Origin: an uncultured Gemmatimonadales bacterium
GTDB lineage: Bacteria > Gemmatimonadota > Gemmatimonadetes > Longimicrobiales > Gaopeijiaceae
Assembly: GCA_937919655.1 (NCBI GenBank)
Contig: CALFPJ010000020.1
Span: 1 to 64,000, forward strand
Length of the DNA stretch: 64,000 nucleotides
Direction: 5' to 3'
Made by a program: the position numbers and the translations under genes. The notes below the pieces were generated by a model that saw nothing but the letters and a program-made list of their open reading frames with translations, made no database searches and had not been told where the DNA came from. Positions 42,815 through 51,496 of the stretch are shown piece after piece; position 1 is the stretch's first letter, and each line of letters begins with the position of its first letter.

Positions 42815-43035
42815 TCAGCCGTAGTTGTTTTCGAAACACTGGAGGCACCAGGCCTCTAGGTTCCATAGATTGGCGCCAGCAGACGCCGCCCGATAATAGA
42901 GCTCCAACCATCAGTACGTAAGCCCTTCGGGCAACGGGTCGCGGGTCGGTGGTGTCGGCATTTCTTGCTCACGCACTCGCAGCGGCGTCCCGACCGCCCC
43001 AGCAAATCGTTCCTCATTTTATCCGTGATTTCCAT
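42815..43035 (-). pseudogene. Small HNH-like cysteine-rich protein gene, frameshifted
   Basis: From ATG 43035 the frame encodes MEITDKMRNDLLGRSGRRCECVSKKC..HHRPATRCPKG, the start of a small zinc-binding HNH-type protein, but then ends in an unrelated tail. Shifting by one base near 42900 gives ELYYRAASAGANLWNLEAWCLQC, the conserved C-terminal NxxxWCxxC half, and a TGA at 42815-42817. A missing G in the TTGG-AG context (minus strand) explains it. The intact protein would be about 73 residues. Its reconstructed stop lies 7 bp before the DUF6526 start, which supports the repaired reading. Confidence 0.72.
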
Positions 43036-43321
43036 CGCCCAAACAGCTCCTATGGGGGGTGCATACTGCGGAGGTACTAGAACTTCAATGTATACGTCGC
43101 ACTGAACGCAAGGGCTGCGCAGAGGCCACAACTCTGCCTAGGCTCCGCCTTTGAAGGAATGAGAGGGTGACCCGCGTCCTGGTGAGCGTATTCTGTGTTT
43201 TGCCAGAGCAGCGCCGCGTCCCTCATTCGTCCTTCGTCGACGCGCTATGCGAGAAGTCATCGACAGGTCGTCACCGATATCAACCTCGGTGTAGATAAGC
43301 TGGCCGTGCCGGGATCAGACA

Positions 43322-43347
43322 CTAGCCCGACGCTTCCCCCGGGCTAG
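43322..43347. terminator. Hairpin after the cysteine synthase gene
   Basis: A perfect 8-bp repeat, CTAGCCCG (43322-43329) and CGGGCTAG (43340-43347), with a 10-nt loop, lies a few bases beyond the stop of the leftward cysteine synthase reading. Confidence 0.6.
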
Positions 43348-43352
43348 CCGCG

Positions 43353-44428
43353 TCAGCCGGCAACACCCGCAAGGAGGGCCGATTCGCCCCCGGCGTCGCA
43401 GGCCTGACAAGATCGGTTAATGCTCGTGAAGCCGAGGAGTTCGATCTCGGGTTCAATGTGAACATCATGCCGCGGCTCATCGTGGAGAAGATCCGTGGAC
43501 AGGTACTTCTTGTTGCTGTCCGAGAATACTGTCACGACCACCGATCCCTCCCCTAGTTTCTCGTGTTTCTTCACCGCCCCGAGGAAGTTTACCCCGGACG
43601 AGATGCCGACCCCAAGCCCCAACTTACTCGCCAGCGCCTGGGCCATCCGGATCGCGTCCCCATCGTCGACCGCGATGATGTTGTCGAGGTCCTTGAGGTG
43701 GACGATCGGCGGAACGAACTCGTCCGAAATACCCTGGATGCGGTGCTTCCCGACTCGGTGTCCCTTGGACATAGTCGGTGAATTCGAGGGTTCAGCGGAT
43801 GAATCGTGAGCCCAGGATGATGTTGCCTCAGAAACTCACCCGTGCCCATCACCGTCCCGCCCGTCCCAACCCCGGCGACAAACGCGCTGGGAGCCAACCC
43901 GTGCGAACCCAGCTGCCAGTGGATCTCCGGGCCAGTGGTCGGAAAGTGCGCCTCAGAATTGTCTTCATTCGCGAACTGGCGCGGGAGGAATAGGCTGGCG
44001 TCCTGCGTAGCGAGTTCTTCTGCACGCCAAATACTCCCGACTGAGCCTCCCTCAGCCTTGCTCACTGGAACCAGCTCAGCACCAAACGACCGAAGGAGAT
44101 TCATGCGCTCCGAGCTCATCCAGTCAGGCATGAAAATGGTGACCGGGTGGCCGAGAGCACGCCCCACCGCCCCAAACGAGATTCCGGTGTTACCGCTCGT
44201 GGCCTCTAGAATACGAGCACCGGCGACGATCGTCCCGCGCTCGCAGGCCCGCCGCAGGATGTGGAGCGCCATCCGATCCTTGACGCTCCCGGTCATGTTG
44301 AGGTTTTCTCTCTTGGCATAGATACGCCCTGCTCGGCCGCGAAAGCGGTAGTCGGTGGCCAGGAGCGGGGTGTTTCCAATCAGACGCTGCAAGCCATGGA
44401 GACGAGCGCCGATTTCAGGGGTCAACAT
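43353..44428 (-). pseudogene. Cysteine synthase (CysK/CysM type), frameshifted
   Basis: From ATG 44428 the frame shows the full PLP core: K50 in [23 protein letters not shown] and [16 protein letters not shown]. It then loses the family at IHPLNPR. In a second frame the expected continuation appears, [28 protein letters not shown], through to the stop at 43353. Inserting one G into CTGAACCC (+ strand 43788-43795) restores IHPLEPSNSPT. The repaired enzyme of about 358 residues would make cysteine from O-acetylserine (or a related ester) and sulfide. It has an unusual C-terminal CQACDAGGE extension. It is the last gene of the M81/desulfurase-like run. Confidence 0.88.
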
Positions 44429-44602
44429 AGACACACGAACAGTCCTAGACGGGGTGACGGACTCCACATGGAAGATCGTCGGCTGCGTCGGGGGCGCCGT
44501 CGGGCACTCCCCTGCACGGCTGTGGGGCGTTGTCCCAAGGCGGCTCGTGACTGAAGCCCAGGCCGACACCCAGCGATCGCGATGCCTCGAGGAGGCGCCT
44601 AC

Positions 44603-45853
44603 CTACAGGTCGCGCAACCCGGCCAGCAAGCGGTCGACCTCAGGCTCGGTCGAATAACACGCACATCCCGCCCGCACGAGACCCGAAACTCCAAGATCTT
44701 CCGTCACGTGCGCCCCGTAGAAGTGGCCGTGAGAAACAAAGACAGCGTGATTCTCTGAAAGATGACTGGCGACCGCACGGGCGTCGAAACCGTCCACGGT
44801 GAAGGCCACCGTCGGTGTCCGCGGCTGTCCGCGCGGGGGGCCATATATCGTGACCGGGTCCAGCTCGGCTAGCCCTCTCATGAGATGACCCACTAGGTGG
44901 TCCCCGCGGTAGTGGAGGGCCTGGTAGGCCAAGGCGAGTCGGTCCCGGCGGGAGTTGCCAGGCGCCAACGAAGCCAAAAAGTCGACGGCCGCGGTGGTGC
45001 CTGCCATGGCTTCGTGGTTCTGCGTGCCAGTCTCGAAACGCTCTGGCGCCACCTGCGGGGCGCAAGGAAGGCGCGGCACGTCAAGCTGATCGAGGAGCGG
45101 CGCTGGCGCATACATCACACCGGCGTGCGGCCCGTAGAACTTATATGGCGAGCAAGCGAGGAAATCGCAGCCCAACTCCAACACATGAGGCAGGACGTGG
45201 GGCGCTGAATGCACCGCGTCAACGAACACCAAGGCGCCCACCTCGCGGGCTCGGAGGACGACCGGGGCGAGATCTGTGATCGTGCCAAGGACGTTCGAGG
45301 CCCAGCCGATCGCCACGAGGCGCGTTCGCTCCGTGATCGTTTCGGCGAGGGCGCCCATGTCGAGCGTGCCACTCGCCGGGTGGAAGCCCACGTCGCGCAC
45401 AGTGACTCCGCGCTCGACCTCCAACGCCCGCCACGGCGAGATGTTCGCGAAGTGGTCAAGACGCGTCACCACCACCTCGTCCCCCTCGCCCCAATTGCGA
45501 CCCAAGGTCCGGCTGAGATGGTAGGTCAGCGTGGTCATATTGGCCCCAAACACGACGTCGTCCGAGCCACAACCGAAAAAGTCGCCCATGGCGACGCGGG
45601 CCCCGGCCACTGTGGCGTCGACCTCTGCGCTCGCAGGGTAGGCCCAGCGGCGGTTCGCGTTGTGGTGCAGTAACGAGTCCGTGATCGCGTCAGTCACCGA
45701 GGCCGGGACTTGCGTGCCTCCAGGCCCATCGAAATATGCTACAGGTTGTCCCGCGTGCTCGCGCTCAAGCGCGGGGAATAGGCTGCGAATGTCCTCAACG
45801 GCCGTGACGAGCGCGTCTGGCGAGGCAGACACCCCCGATTCGACTGGGTTCAT
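44603..45853 (-). CDS. Cysteine-desulfurase-like class V aminotransferase
   Basis: A 416-residue PLP enzyme. The start FDGPGGTQVPASVTDAI, TRLDHFANISPWR and VDAVHSAPH (PLP ring contacts) precede the Schiff-base lysine K238 in SPYKFYGPHAG. The C-terminal RAGCACYSTEPEVDRL carries cysteines in a loop that differs from the catalytic loop of SufS or IscS. It fits the cysteine-desulfurase-like group (TIGR01976-type), whose substrate is unclear. It overlaps the M81 peptidase gene by 4 bp (ATGA), and the broken cysteine synthase follows 170 bp on, so a shared role in amino-acid or sulfur metabolism is plausible. Confidence 0.85.
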   Translation of the reverse strand: MNPVESGVSASPDALVTAVEDIRSLFPALEREHAGQPVAYFDGPGGTQVPASVTDAITDSLLHHNANRRWAYPASAEVDATVAGARVAMGDFFGCGSDDVVFGANMTTLTYHLSRTLGRNWGEGDEVVVTRLDHFANISPWRALEVERGVTVRDVGFHPASGTLDMGALAETITERTRLVAIGWASNVLGTITDLAPVVLRAREVGALVFVDAVHSAPHVLPHVLELGCDFLACSPYKFYGPHAGVMYAPAPLLDQLDVPRLPCAPQVAPERFETGTQNHEAMAGTTAAVDFLASLAPGNSRRDRLALAYQALHYRGDHLVGHLMRGLAELDPVTIYGPPRGQPRTPTVAFTVDGFDARAVASHLSENHAVFVSHGHFYGAHVTEDLGVSGLVRAGCACYSTEPEVDRLLAGLRDL

Positions 45854-47397
45854 CGACCGTCGGGCATTCCATACGGATAGAGCTTGGATAGATCCACGTT
45901 CTCGTAGGGCAACGCATCCAAGAACGTGGTACCGATGAAGGGGCCGGTCGCCTCCACAATCACGATGGTCTTGGCGAAGCCAGTCTCATCGAAGCCGCGA
46001 CGGAAGTGCGCTCGTGACTTCACCACGAACACGTCATAGTCGGACGGGTCGATGTCGCCGACGGCGAAGTTCTCCGGGTACATGATCTGCGTATAAGCGG
46101 GCACCAAGAACACCAGGTTGCCATCACCGTACGCAACCGCTGCGGTGTACTCGTACCCAGCCCAAGGACCGACATAGGCCACGGTGCCCTGAATCCGGTA
46201 CGGATCTCCACCTGACGCCGTGAACCCACCGATCTCGTGGTCGAAGGGATCACCCACTGAAGCACCGACCGCCTGTAGTGCTTCGAGCGTCGTCGGGGAC
46301 GAGATGGCCCCATAAAGCACCTTGCCAATACCTGCTGCGTCGAACGCACGCGTGATGTGGGTCGCGTCCCCAGGGCGGTCGGAATAGTCGCCGATCGCCA
46401 CCGGAATCTGCCCATCAGCAATCGCGCGCGTGACTCGCGCTGCCGCTTCATCTGGCCTGGGGAAACGGCCGTTCGCGAACGCCTCCCGCACCCGCCACAT
46501 GTATTCGTTCATGTCGTCGGCGATCTCATCCGCGAGCGCCTGGTCGTTGTTGGTCATCACATGCACGGTCATGCCTACATCCGGCACATCAGACCACGGA
46601 AAACCGAAGAAGACGCTGACAAAGACGTCCGCCTCCCTGGCCTCCCAACGACGTGCCCGTTCCATGATTTCGCTCGCGGGTGCCGCACCGGTCCACTGCA
46701 GCACCGTCGGCGTGATAATGCCGGGCTTCCGGGTTGCTGTCGTGGCGGTATACGTACCTGACATCGCTCGGTGCAAGGCCCGGGCTGCGCGCGCGCCCTG
46801 GATACCATCGTCGTAGTGCGGAAAGCGCTTCGTAACAAACGCGAAGTCTGCGTATCTGAGGAACTCGGCGTCTTCGTTCCCGTGGAGATCGAACGTCCCA
46901 GCGATAGGGACGTCAGGGCCGACGACTTCTCGGAAGCGCCGCGCGATTTCGGCCTCGGGACGCGGAATGCCGCGCACCGCGAGCGCCCCATGAAGCGCAA
47001 GATACACGCCGTCTACCGGCAGCGACGCCCGCAACTCTTGAAGCATCCCCCCCACGAACGTGTCGAAGGACTCCTGTGTGCTCCACGAACGCGATGATCC
47101 ACCGAAGATCTCGTCCGGTGACGTGAGCCCGATTAACTCCATATCTGGATAGTCAGAGGCCTCCCGCACGAAGCCTTCAACGTACCCGCCTCCGGCGGTC
47201 AGAACCTGATCCGCTACCAGAAGCGGGCCCAGCGTCACCCAGTCCTCGGCCGGCGCGTCTCCACCCGGGCAGAACGTACAGGTCTCCTGCTGAAACTTCA
47301 TGACCGCAACGCGATACTCACTTTCGCGGCCGGATGTGCAGGACGCCGCGGCTAGCGCCGCGGCAAGGGTGAGCGCATGTAGTCGTCCCGTTCGCAT
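45850..47397 (-). CDS. M81-family metallopeptidase (MlrC-like), lipoprotein
   Basis: The start is ATG 47397, opening a lipoprotein signal with lipobox LAAASC; an ATG 24 bases upstream is possible. The 515-residue protein matches the MlrC family, named for linear microcystin degradation: AVMKFQQETCTF at the N-terminus, VDGVYLALHGALAV, AGTFDLHGNEDAEF (metal-binding Asp/His) and GDYSDRPGDATHI. Most family members are not linked to microcystin, so the natural substrate is unknown. Lipidation would place it in the periplasm, unusual for a family that is mostly cytosolic. It lies 36 bp after sortilin-type paralogue 3. Confidence 0.87.
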   Translation of the reverse strand: MRTGRLHALTLAAALAAASCTSGRESEYRVAVMKFQQETCTFCPGGDAPAEDWVTLGPLLVADQVLTAGGGYVEGFVREASDYPDMELIGLTSPDEIFGGSSRSWSTQESFDTFVGGMLQELRASLPVDGVYLALHGALAVRGIPRPEAEIARRFREVVGPDVPIAGTFDLHGNEDAEFLRYADFAFVTKRFPHYDDGIQGARAARALHRAMSGTYTATTATRKPGIITPTVLQWTGAAPASEIMERARRWEAREADVFVSVFFGFPWSDVPDVGMTVHVMTNNDQALADEIADDMNEYMWRVREAFANGRFPRPDEAAARVTRAIADGQIPVAIGDYSDRPGDATHITRAFDAAGIGKVLYGAISSPTTLEALQAVGASVGDPFDHEIGGFTASGGDPYRIQGTVAYVGPWAGYEYTAAVAYGDGNLVFLVPAYTQIMYPENFAVGDIDPSDYDVFVVKSRAHFRRGFDETGFAKTIVIVEATGPFIGTTFLDALPYENVDLSKLYPYGMPDGR

Positions 47398-47433
47398 AGG
47401 TCGTTCCCGAGTGTGTGCCATTGAAGAGCGTAC

Positions 47434-50400
47434 CTACTCTGATATGAGTCGGGTATTGGTGTCCGTCGGATCCAGTGGATCGAGACCGAGGCGGCGCAGT
47501 TCAGCGTTCACCGCAGCAAGGTCAGTTTCCCAAACTTCACTGAGCCGGGTTGTATAGCCGGCCAATTGATCGGCCATAATGCCGAAGACCTCGCGCATCC
47601 CCGCGTTCGGCGCACCGTCCCCGTTTTCTACCATCGACAGCAGGTTCGCGAGACGGTTGTTCACCTTGATCGGGAAGTTGAGTGGGTCCTGACCCGACTC
47701 GTTGCGTACCTGGTAGACATCGGCCTCGACCCCTGAAGCGTTCGTCACCAGCCGCTCACCTGCCCGTGCGAGCGCGCCGTCGTCGGACTGTTCTAGGCGA
47801 TCGTTGAGCTGAGACTTCACCCTTCGGATTGCGATGACCGCGGAGTTGGCCTCTCGGACCTTCGCCTGGATCTCCACGGCAAAGGCGTACTGCTCCTGCA
47901 TGTCAGCGACAGTCGCGTCCGTCATCCACGGGTTGGCACGAACCTCAAGCTGTGTTGTCTGGCTCGCCCCATCCGCAGTCAGTCGAACCGTGTACGTGCC
48001 CGGCGGCACAGTGGCGCCCATCGTGCCCACACCCCAGAGAATCATGCCCGGGAAGGCCGGCGCAGGGTCGGTCTTCAGGTCCCACGACACATGGTTCAGG
48101 CCAGCAGCCAGAGGAAGCGACGTACCACTCCAGCGGTCGCGCTCTTCGCCCTCCACGATCGGCGTCATCGTGCGCAATACAGAACCAGCGCCGTCGAGGA
48201 TCTCCAGCTTCGCCTCTGCGGGAGCTTCCTTGAACCACCAGGACAAGGTTGCCCCAGAGGCCGACCTAAACGCTGCCGCTGGCTCAAAGAGCTGAACGCC
48301 CCTATCCGTCATGCCGGCCGTCGCTTGGCGGAGAGCCGCCACGTTGTCGAGCACCCAGAAGCCGCGACCGTGGGTCCCGATCACTAACTCGTCGTGTTCC
48401 GGAATGACGTCCACGATGGGTATGTCGGGAAGGTTCGGGTTCAACCCCTGCCACCACGTGCCGTCGTTGTAGGAGACGTATACGCCGTGCGCCGTGCCCG
48501 CATAGAGCAGGCCGCGACGGTTGGGATCCTCACTCACAGAATTGACGTAGGCATTGTCGCGAATGCCACCCACGATCTTCGTCCAACTCTCACCGTAGTT
48601 GTTTGTTTTCCAGATGTACGGAGCAAAGTCATCAAGCAGTGGAAGACGTGCGGAGACGTAGGCGATGCCCGCATCAAACACCGAGGCGTCGATCTGGCTG
48701 ACACGACCGAAGTCCGGCATGTCTGGCGGCGTCACGTTGCTCCAGTTCGCCCCACCGTCACGGGTGACATGCACGAGGCCGTCATCCGATCCAGTCCAAA
48801 TCACATCGATGTCTACCTTGCTCGGTCCCACAGCGAAGATGGTCGCGTAGACCTCGGGGCCGTTCATGTCCCCTGTGATCGGTCCACCTGAATGGCCGAG
48901 CGTCGCCGGGTCGGCGCGCGTCAGATCAGGGCTCATCTGCTCCCAACTGTTGCCGCCATTGATCGTCTTCCAGAGTCGGTTCGATGACACGAAGAGGACG
49001 TTGTCGTCTAACGGGGAGAAGACGATCGGGAAGGTCCACTGCCACCGTTCTACCATGTCGTTGGCGGGCTCGCCTGAGTAGAACCAAGGGTAGGGATTCA
49101 CCTCCCTAGAGCGGTTCAACGTGCGGTTGAACTTGTCGATGTAACGCCCGTTGTTCGTCCCCGAATAGAAGATGTTGAGATCCTTCGGATCCGGCGCGAT
49201 ATAGCCCGGTTCGCCGCCGCCCACGCGGTACGCTACGTCCATTGAGCCCTCTGTGATGCTGCGGTCGCCTGCACCGCCTCCTCCGCCTCCCCGTCCGCCA
49301 CCGCCACCACCGAAGCCGAAGCGGCCGGCGTTCCAGTCAGAGGGCACGCACAGCGTGCTGTTGTCCTGCTGCGAACCGCACACGTGGAAGGGGATGTGGT
49401 CCGTGGTGACCGCATGGTAAAACTGAGAGGTCGTATACTCCTGGTCGGTCCAGGCGCCACCCGTAGTGGTGCTTACCGCACCACCACCGTCGTTGCCGAC
49501 AATGAGGTGGGCCGGCTCGTCCGGGTCGATCCAGAAAGCGTGGTGATCGCCGTGGGTGCCGTTGGAGATACTCGTGTAGGTCTCCCCGCCGTCATCCGAG
49601 CGATAGAGGCCAGTGTTCTGCAGGTAGACGACGTCCTCGTCCTGATGGTCGGCGTAGACGTGCGTGTAGTAGAAAGCCCGCTGACGGATTTCACGGCTGT
49701 CGTTGACGAGCTCCCAGGTCGCGCCTGCGTCGTCGCTACGGAAAAGACCGCCATTGTCGTTCTCGAAGAGCGCATACACGCGGTTCGAGTTGGCGCTCGA
49801 GACCGCAAGTCCGATGCGACCCACTAGGCCTTCCTGCGGCATGCCAGGGTTGCGGGTCATCTCCGTCCAGGTCTCGCCCCCGTCCGTGCTCTTGTACATA
49901 CCGCTGCCCTCACCACCCGAGGACATCGTGTACTCCTTACGGTAGGCACGCCAAAGCGCGGCATAAAGCACATCTGGGTTGTTCTGATCCACCGCGAGAT
50001 CGATCGCGCCGGACCAACTGTTCGCGAACAGTGTCCGCTTCCAGGTATCTCCCCCATCCGTGCTCTTGAAGATGCCTCGCTCTTCACTCTCCGCGCTGTA
50101 CTTACCAAACGATGCGACCCAAATAATGTCAGGGTTCGTCGGATGGATGCGGATCTTCGAGATCCCATGCGAGTCGGCAAAACCTACCTTCTCCCAAGTC
50201 TCACCTGCATCACGGCTACGGTAGACGCCATCACCCGGAAGGATGTTGCCGCGAATACACGTTTCGCCGGTCCCGATGAAGACCAGATCTGGATTCGACC
50301 GACTGACCTCTACGGCGCCCACCGAAGACGCAGTGATCTTGTAGTCGGTGATCGAGTTCCAGTCGTTGCCGCCGTTGGTCGTTTTCCAAAGGCCACCACC

Positions 50401-50625
50401 GACCGCGCCGAAGTAGGCCACATCCGGCTGGCCCACCACACCGCTAACGGCGATCGAGCGGCCGCCACGATCGGGGCCGAGGTTACGCCAGCGATAACCC
50501 TCGAGGAGTTCTTCGCTGAGCGTGACGTCACTCGACTGGGCGGAAAGGGTCGGGCTCGCGACAAACAACATGGCGAACGCAGCGAACGTTGTGGCAATCG
50601 AAATTGCGAGACGCTTCACGGACAT
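47434..50625 (-). CDS. Exported sortilin/VPS10-type BNR-propeller protein (paralogue 3)
   Basis: A 1063-residue protein with signal peptide (MSVKRLAISIATTFAAFAMLF..LSAQ). The propeller has Asp-box repeats (TTNGGNDWNSI, SRDAGETWEKV, STDGGDTWKRT, STDGGETWTEM, SDDAGATWELV), the VFIGTGETCIRGN turn and a THGRGFWVLDNVAAL strand equivalent to those of paralogues 1 and 2. One glycine-rich insert lies inside the propeller (near 49290) rather than in the C-terminal linker. The C-terminal helical domain starts near TQLEVRANPWMTDATVAD. It heads a leftward run with the M81 peptidase. Confidence 0.88.
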   Translation of the reverse strand: MSVKRLAISIATTFAAFAMLFVASPTLSAQSSDVTLSEELLEGYRWRNLGPDRGGRSIAVSGVVGQPDVAYFGAVGGGLWKTTNGGNDWNSITDYKITASSVGAVEVSRSNPDLVFIGTGETCIRGNILPGDGVYRSRDAGETWEKVGFADSHGISKIRIHPTNPDIIWVASFGKYSAESEERGIFKSTDGGDTWKRTLFANSWSGAIDLAVDQNNPDVLYAALWRAYRKEYTMSSGGEGSGMYKSTDGGETWTEMTRNPGMPQEGLVGRIGLAVSSANSNRVYALFENDNGGLFRSDDAGATWELVNDSREIRQRAFYYTHVYADHQDEDVVYLQNTGLYRSDDGGETYTSISNGTHGDHHAFWIDPDEPAHLIVGNDGGGAVSTTTGGAWTDQEYTTSQFYHAVTTDHIPFHVCGSQQDNSTLCVPSDWNAGRFGFGGGGGGRGGGGGGAGDRSITEGSMDVAYRVGGGEPGYIAPDPKDLNIFYSGTNNGRYIDKFNRTLNRSREVNPYPWFYSGEPANDMVERWQWTFPIVFSPLDDNVLFVSSNRLWKTINGGNSWEQMSPDLTRADPATLGHSGGPITGDMNGPEVYATIFAVGPSKVDIDVIWTGSDDGLVHVTRDGGANWSNVTPPDMPDFGRVSQIDASVFDAGIAYVSARLPLLDDFAPYIWKTNNYGESWTKIVGGIRDNAYVNSVSEDPNRRGLLYAGTAHGVYVSYNDGTWWQGLNPNLPDIPIVDVIPEHDELVIGTHGRGFWVLDNVAALRQATAGMTDRGVQLFEPAAAFRSASGATLSWWFKEAPAEAKLEILDGAGSVLRTMTPIVEGEERDRWSGTSLPLAAGLNHVSWDLKTDPAPAFPGMILWGVGTMGATVPPGTYTVRLTADGASQTTQLEVRANPWMTDATVADMQEQYAFAVEIQAKVREANSAVIAIRRVKSQLNDRLEQSDDGALARAGERLVTNASGVEADVYQVRNESGQDPLNFPIKVNNRLANLLSMVENGDGAPNAGMREVFGIMADQLAGYTTRLSEVWETDLAAVNAELRRLGLDPLDPTDTNTRLISE

Positions 50626-50748
50626 AGCTCTGCTCAGGAGTACGTGGGACGATTCGAGATCGCCAAGATAGGCGGGAGGTCCCGATGCCGCAGGAGGGGC
50701 ACCAGAACCACTTCACTTGACCCCGAGAAGTCCGAGGTCAAAAGGAAA

Positions 50749-50782
50749 GGCCCCGCAGCGACCCAACGATCGCTGCAGGGCC
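50749..50782. terminator. Hairpin terminator after the DinB-like gene
   Basis: Arms GCAGCGA (50755-50761) and TCGCTGC (50770-50776), extended by GGCCC/GGGCC with one mismatch. It lies about 25 bp beyond the DinB-like stop on the minus strand. Confidence 0.7.
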
Positions 50783-50805
50783 AAAGACCTCCCGAGCTCG
50801 ACCGC

Positions 50806-51306
50806 CTACATTTTCTCGTCGGCAGACGGGCCGTACATCCCCGGAACTGGAATATTCAGTATGCGGAGATAGAGGCCGAGCTGCGCGCGGTGGTGTACGA
50901 GGTGGTTCATGATGAACGAGCGATAGACGACACCTTTCGGCATCGAAAAGTGCACCTCGTCGCCGGTCTAGAGCGTCCACATTTCTTGCAAAACCTCAGC
51001 AGTCGCCCCTTCCAACACGGAACGGGCGCCTGAGACCGCAGCGTCGAACTTGGCCAAGAGCTCCGCATTGTTGGTCGCGAGGGTCCGCTCTCAAGGCTGG
51101 GCAAGGTCGATCGCATCCATCGTGAACGTGGGCGCGGTCCAATTCGGCACCTCAACCAAGTGCGCCGCCAACTCACCCAGCGTCCAAGACTTCTCGTGGG
51201 GCCGGTAGCCGAAGTGCTCATCGGCCACGAGGGCAAGCATTTTCTTGGTGTTCGCCATCTCTTGGTCGAACTCCGGAACCATCATCGCACCATGCATCGT
51301 CATCAT
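50806..51306 (-). pseudogene. DinB-family protein gene with two in-frame stop codons
   Basis: A continuous frame of 167 codons encodes a DinB/YfiT-like four-helix bundle: MVPEFDQEMANTKKMLALV, the metal-ligand H in ELAAHLVEVPNW, and MNHLVHHRAQLGLYLRILN with the two C-terminal histidines. It is broken by TGA at 51091-51093 (after DAIDLAQP) and TAG at 50968-50970 (after EVLQEMWTL), with reading frame preserved on both sides. Two independent nonsense changes make genuine decay more likely than for the single-base cases. DinB proteins act as bacillithiol/mycothiol-type thiol transferases or unknown metalloenzymes. The start could be any of several ATGs around 51297-51306. Confidence 0.85.
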
Positions 51307-51496
51307 CCCCGGAAATATGAATACAATCCCCAGTATACCCGAACATACGCCGCAAGTAGGCCACCCAGAACTCGAACGCAAGCTTCTTTAGGATTAACTT
51401 GCGCCCTGAGGGTGCCAGCATACCCGGGGCCCGGCGTGTCGTGGAGTTAGACAGTTAACTGCAAGCCTCAGGGGCTCGCCCATAAGGAGAACGCTC

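Noticed and set aside
43780-43810. Programmed frameshifting in cysteine synthase
   Set aside because: There is no slippery heptamer or downstream structure, cysK is not known to use frameshifting, and a simple missing base explains it.
50968-51093. Stop-codon readthrough or selenocysteine in DinB
   Set aside because: Both TGA and TAG interrupt the frame, TAA interrupts another gene, and no SECIS-like element or Cys-equivalent position was seen.
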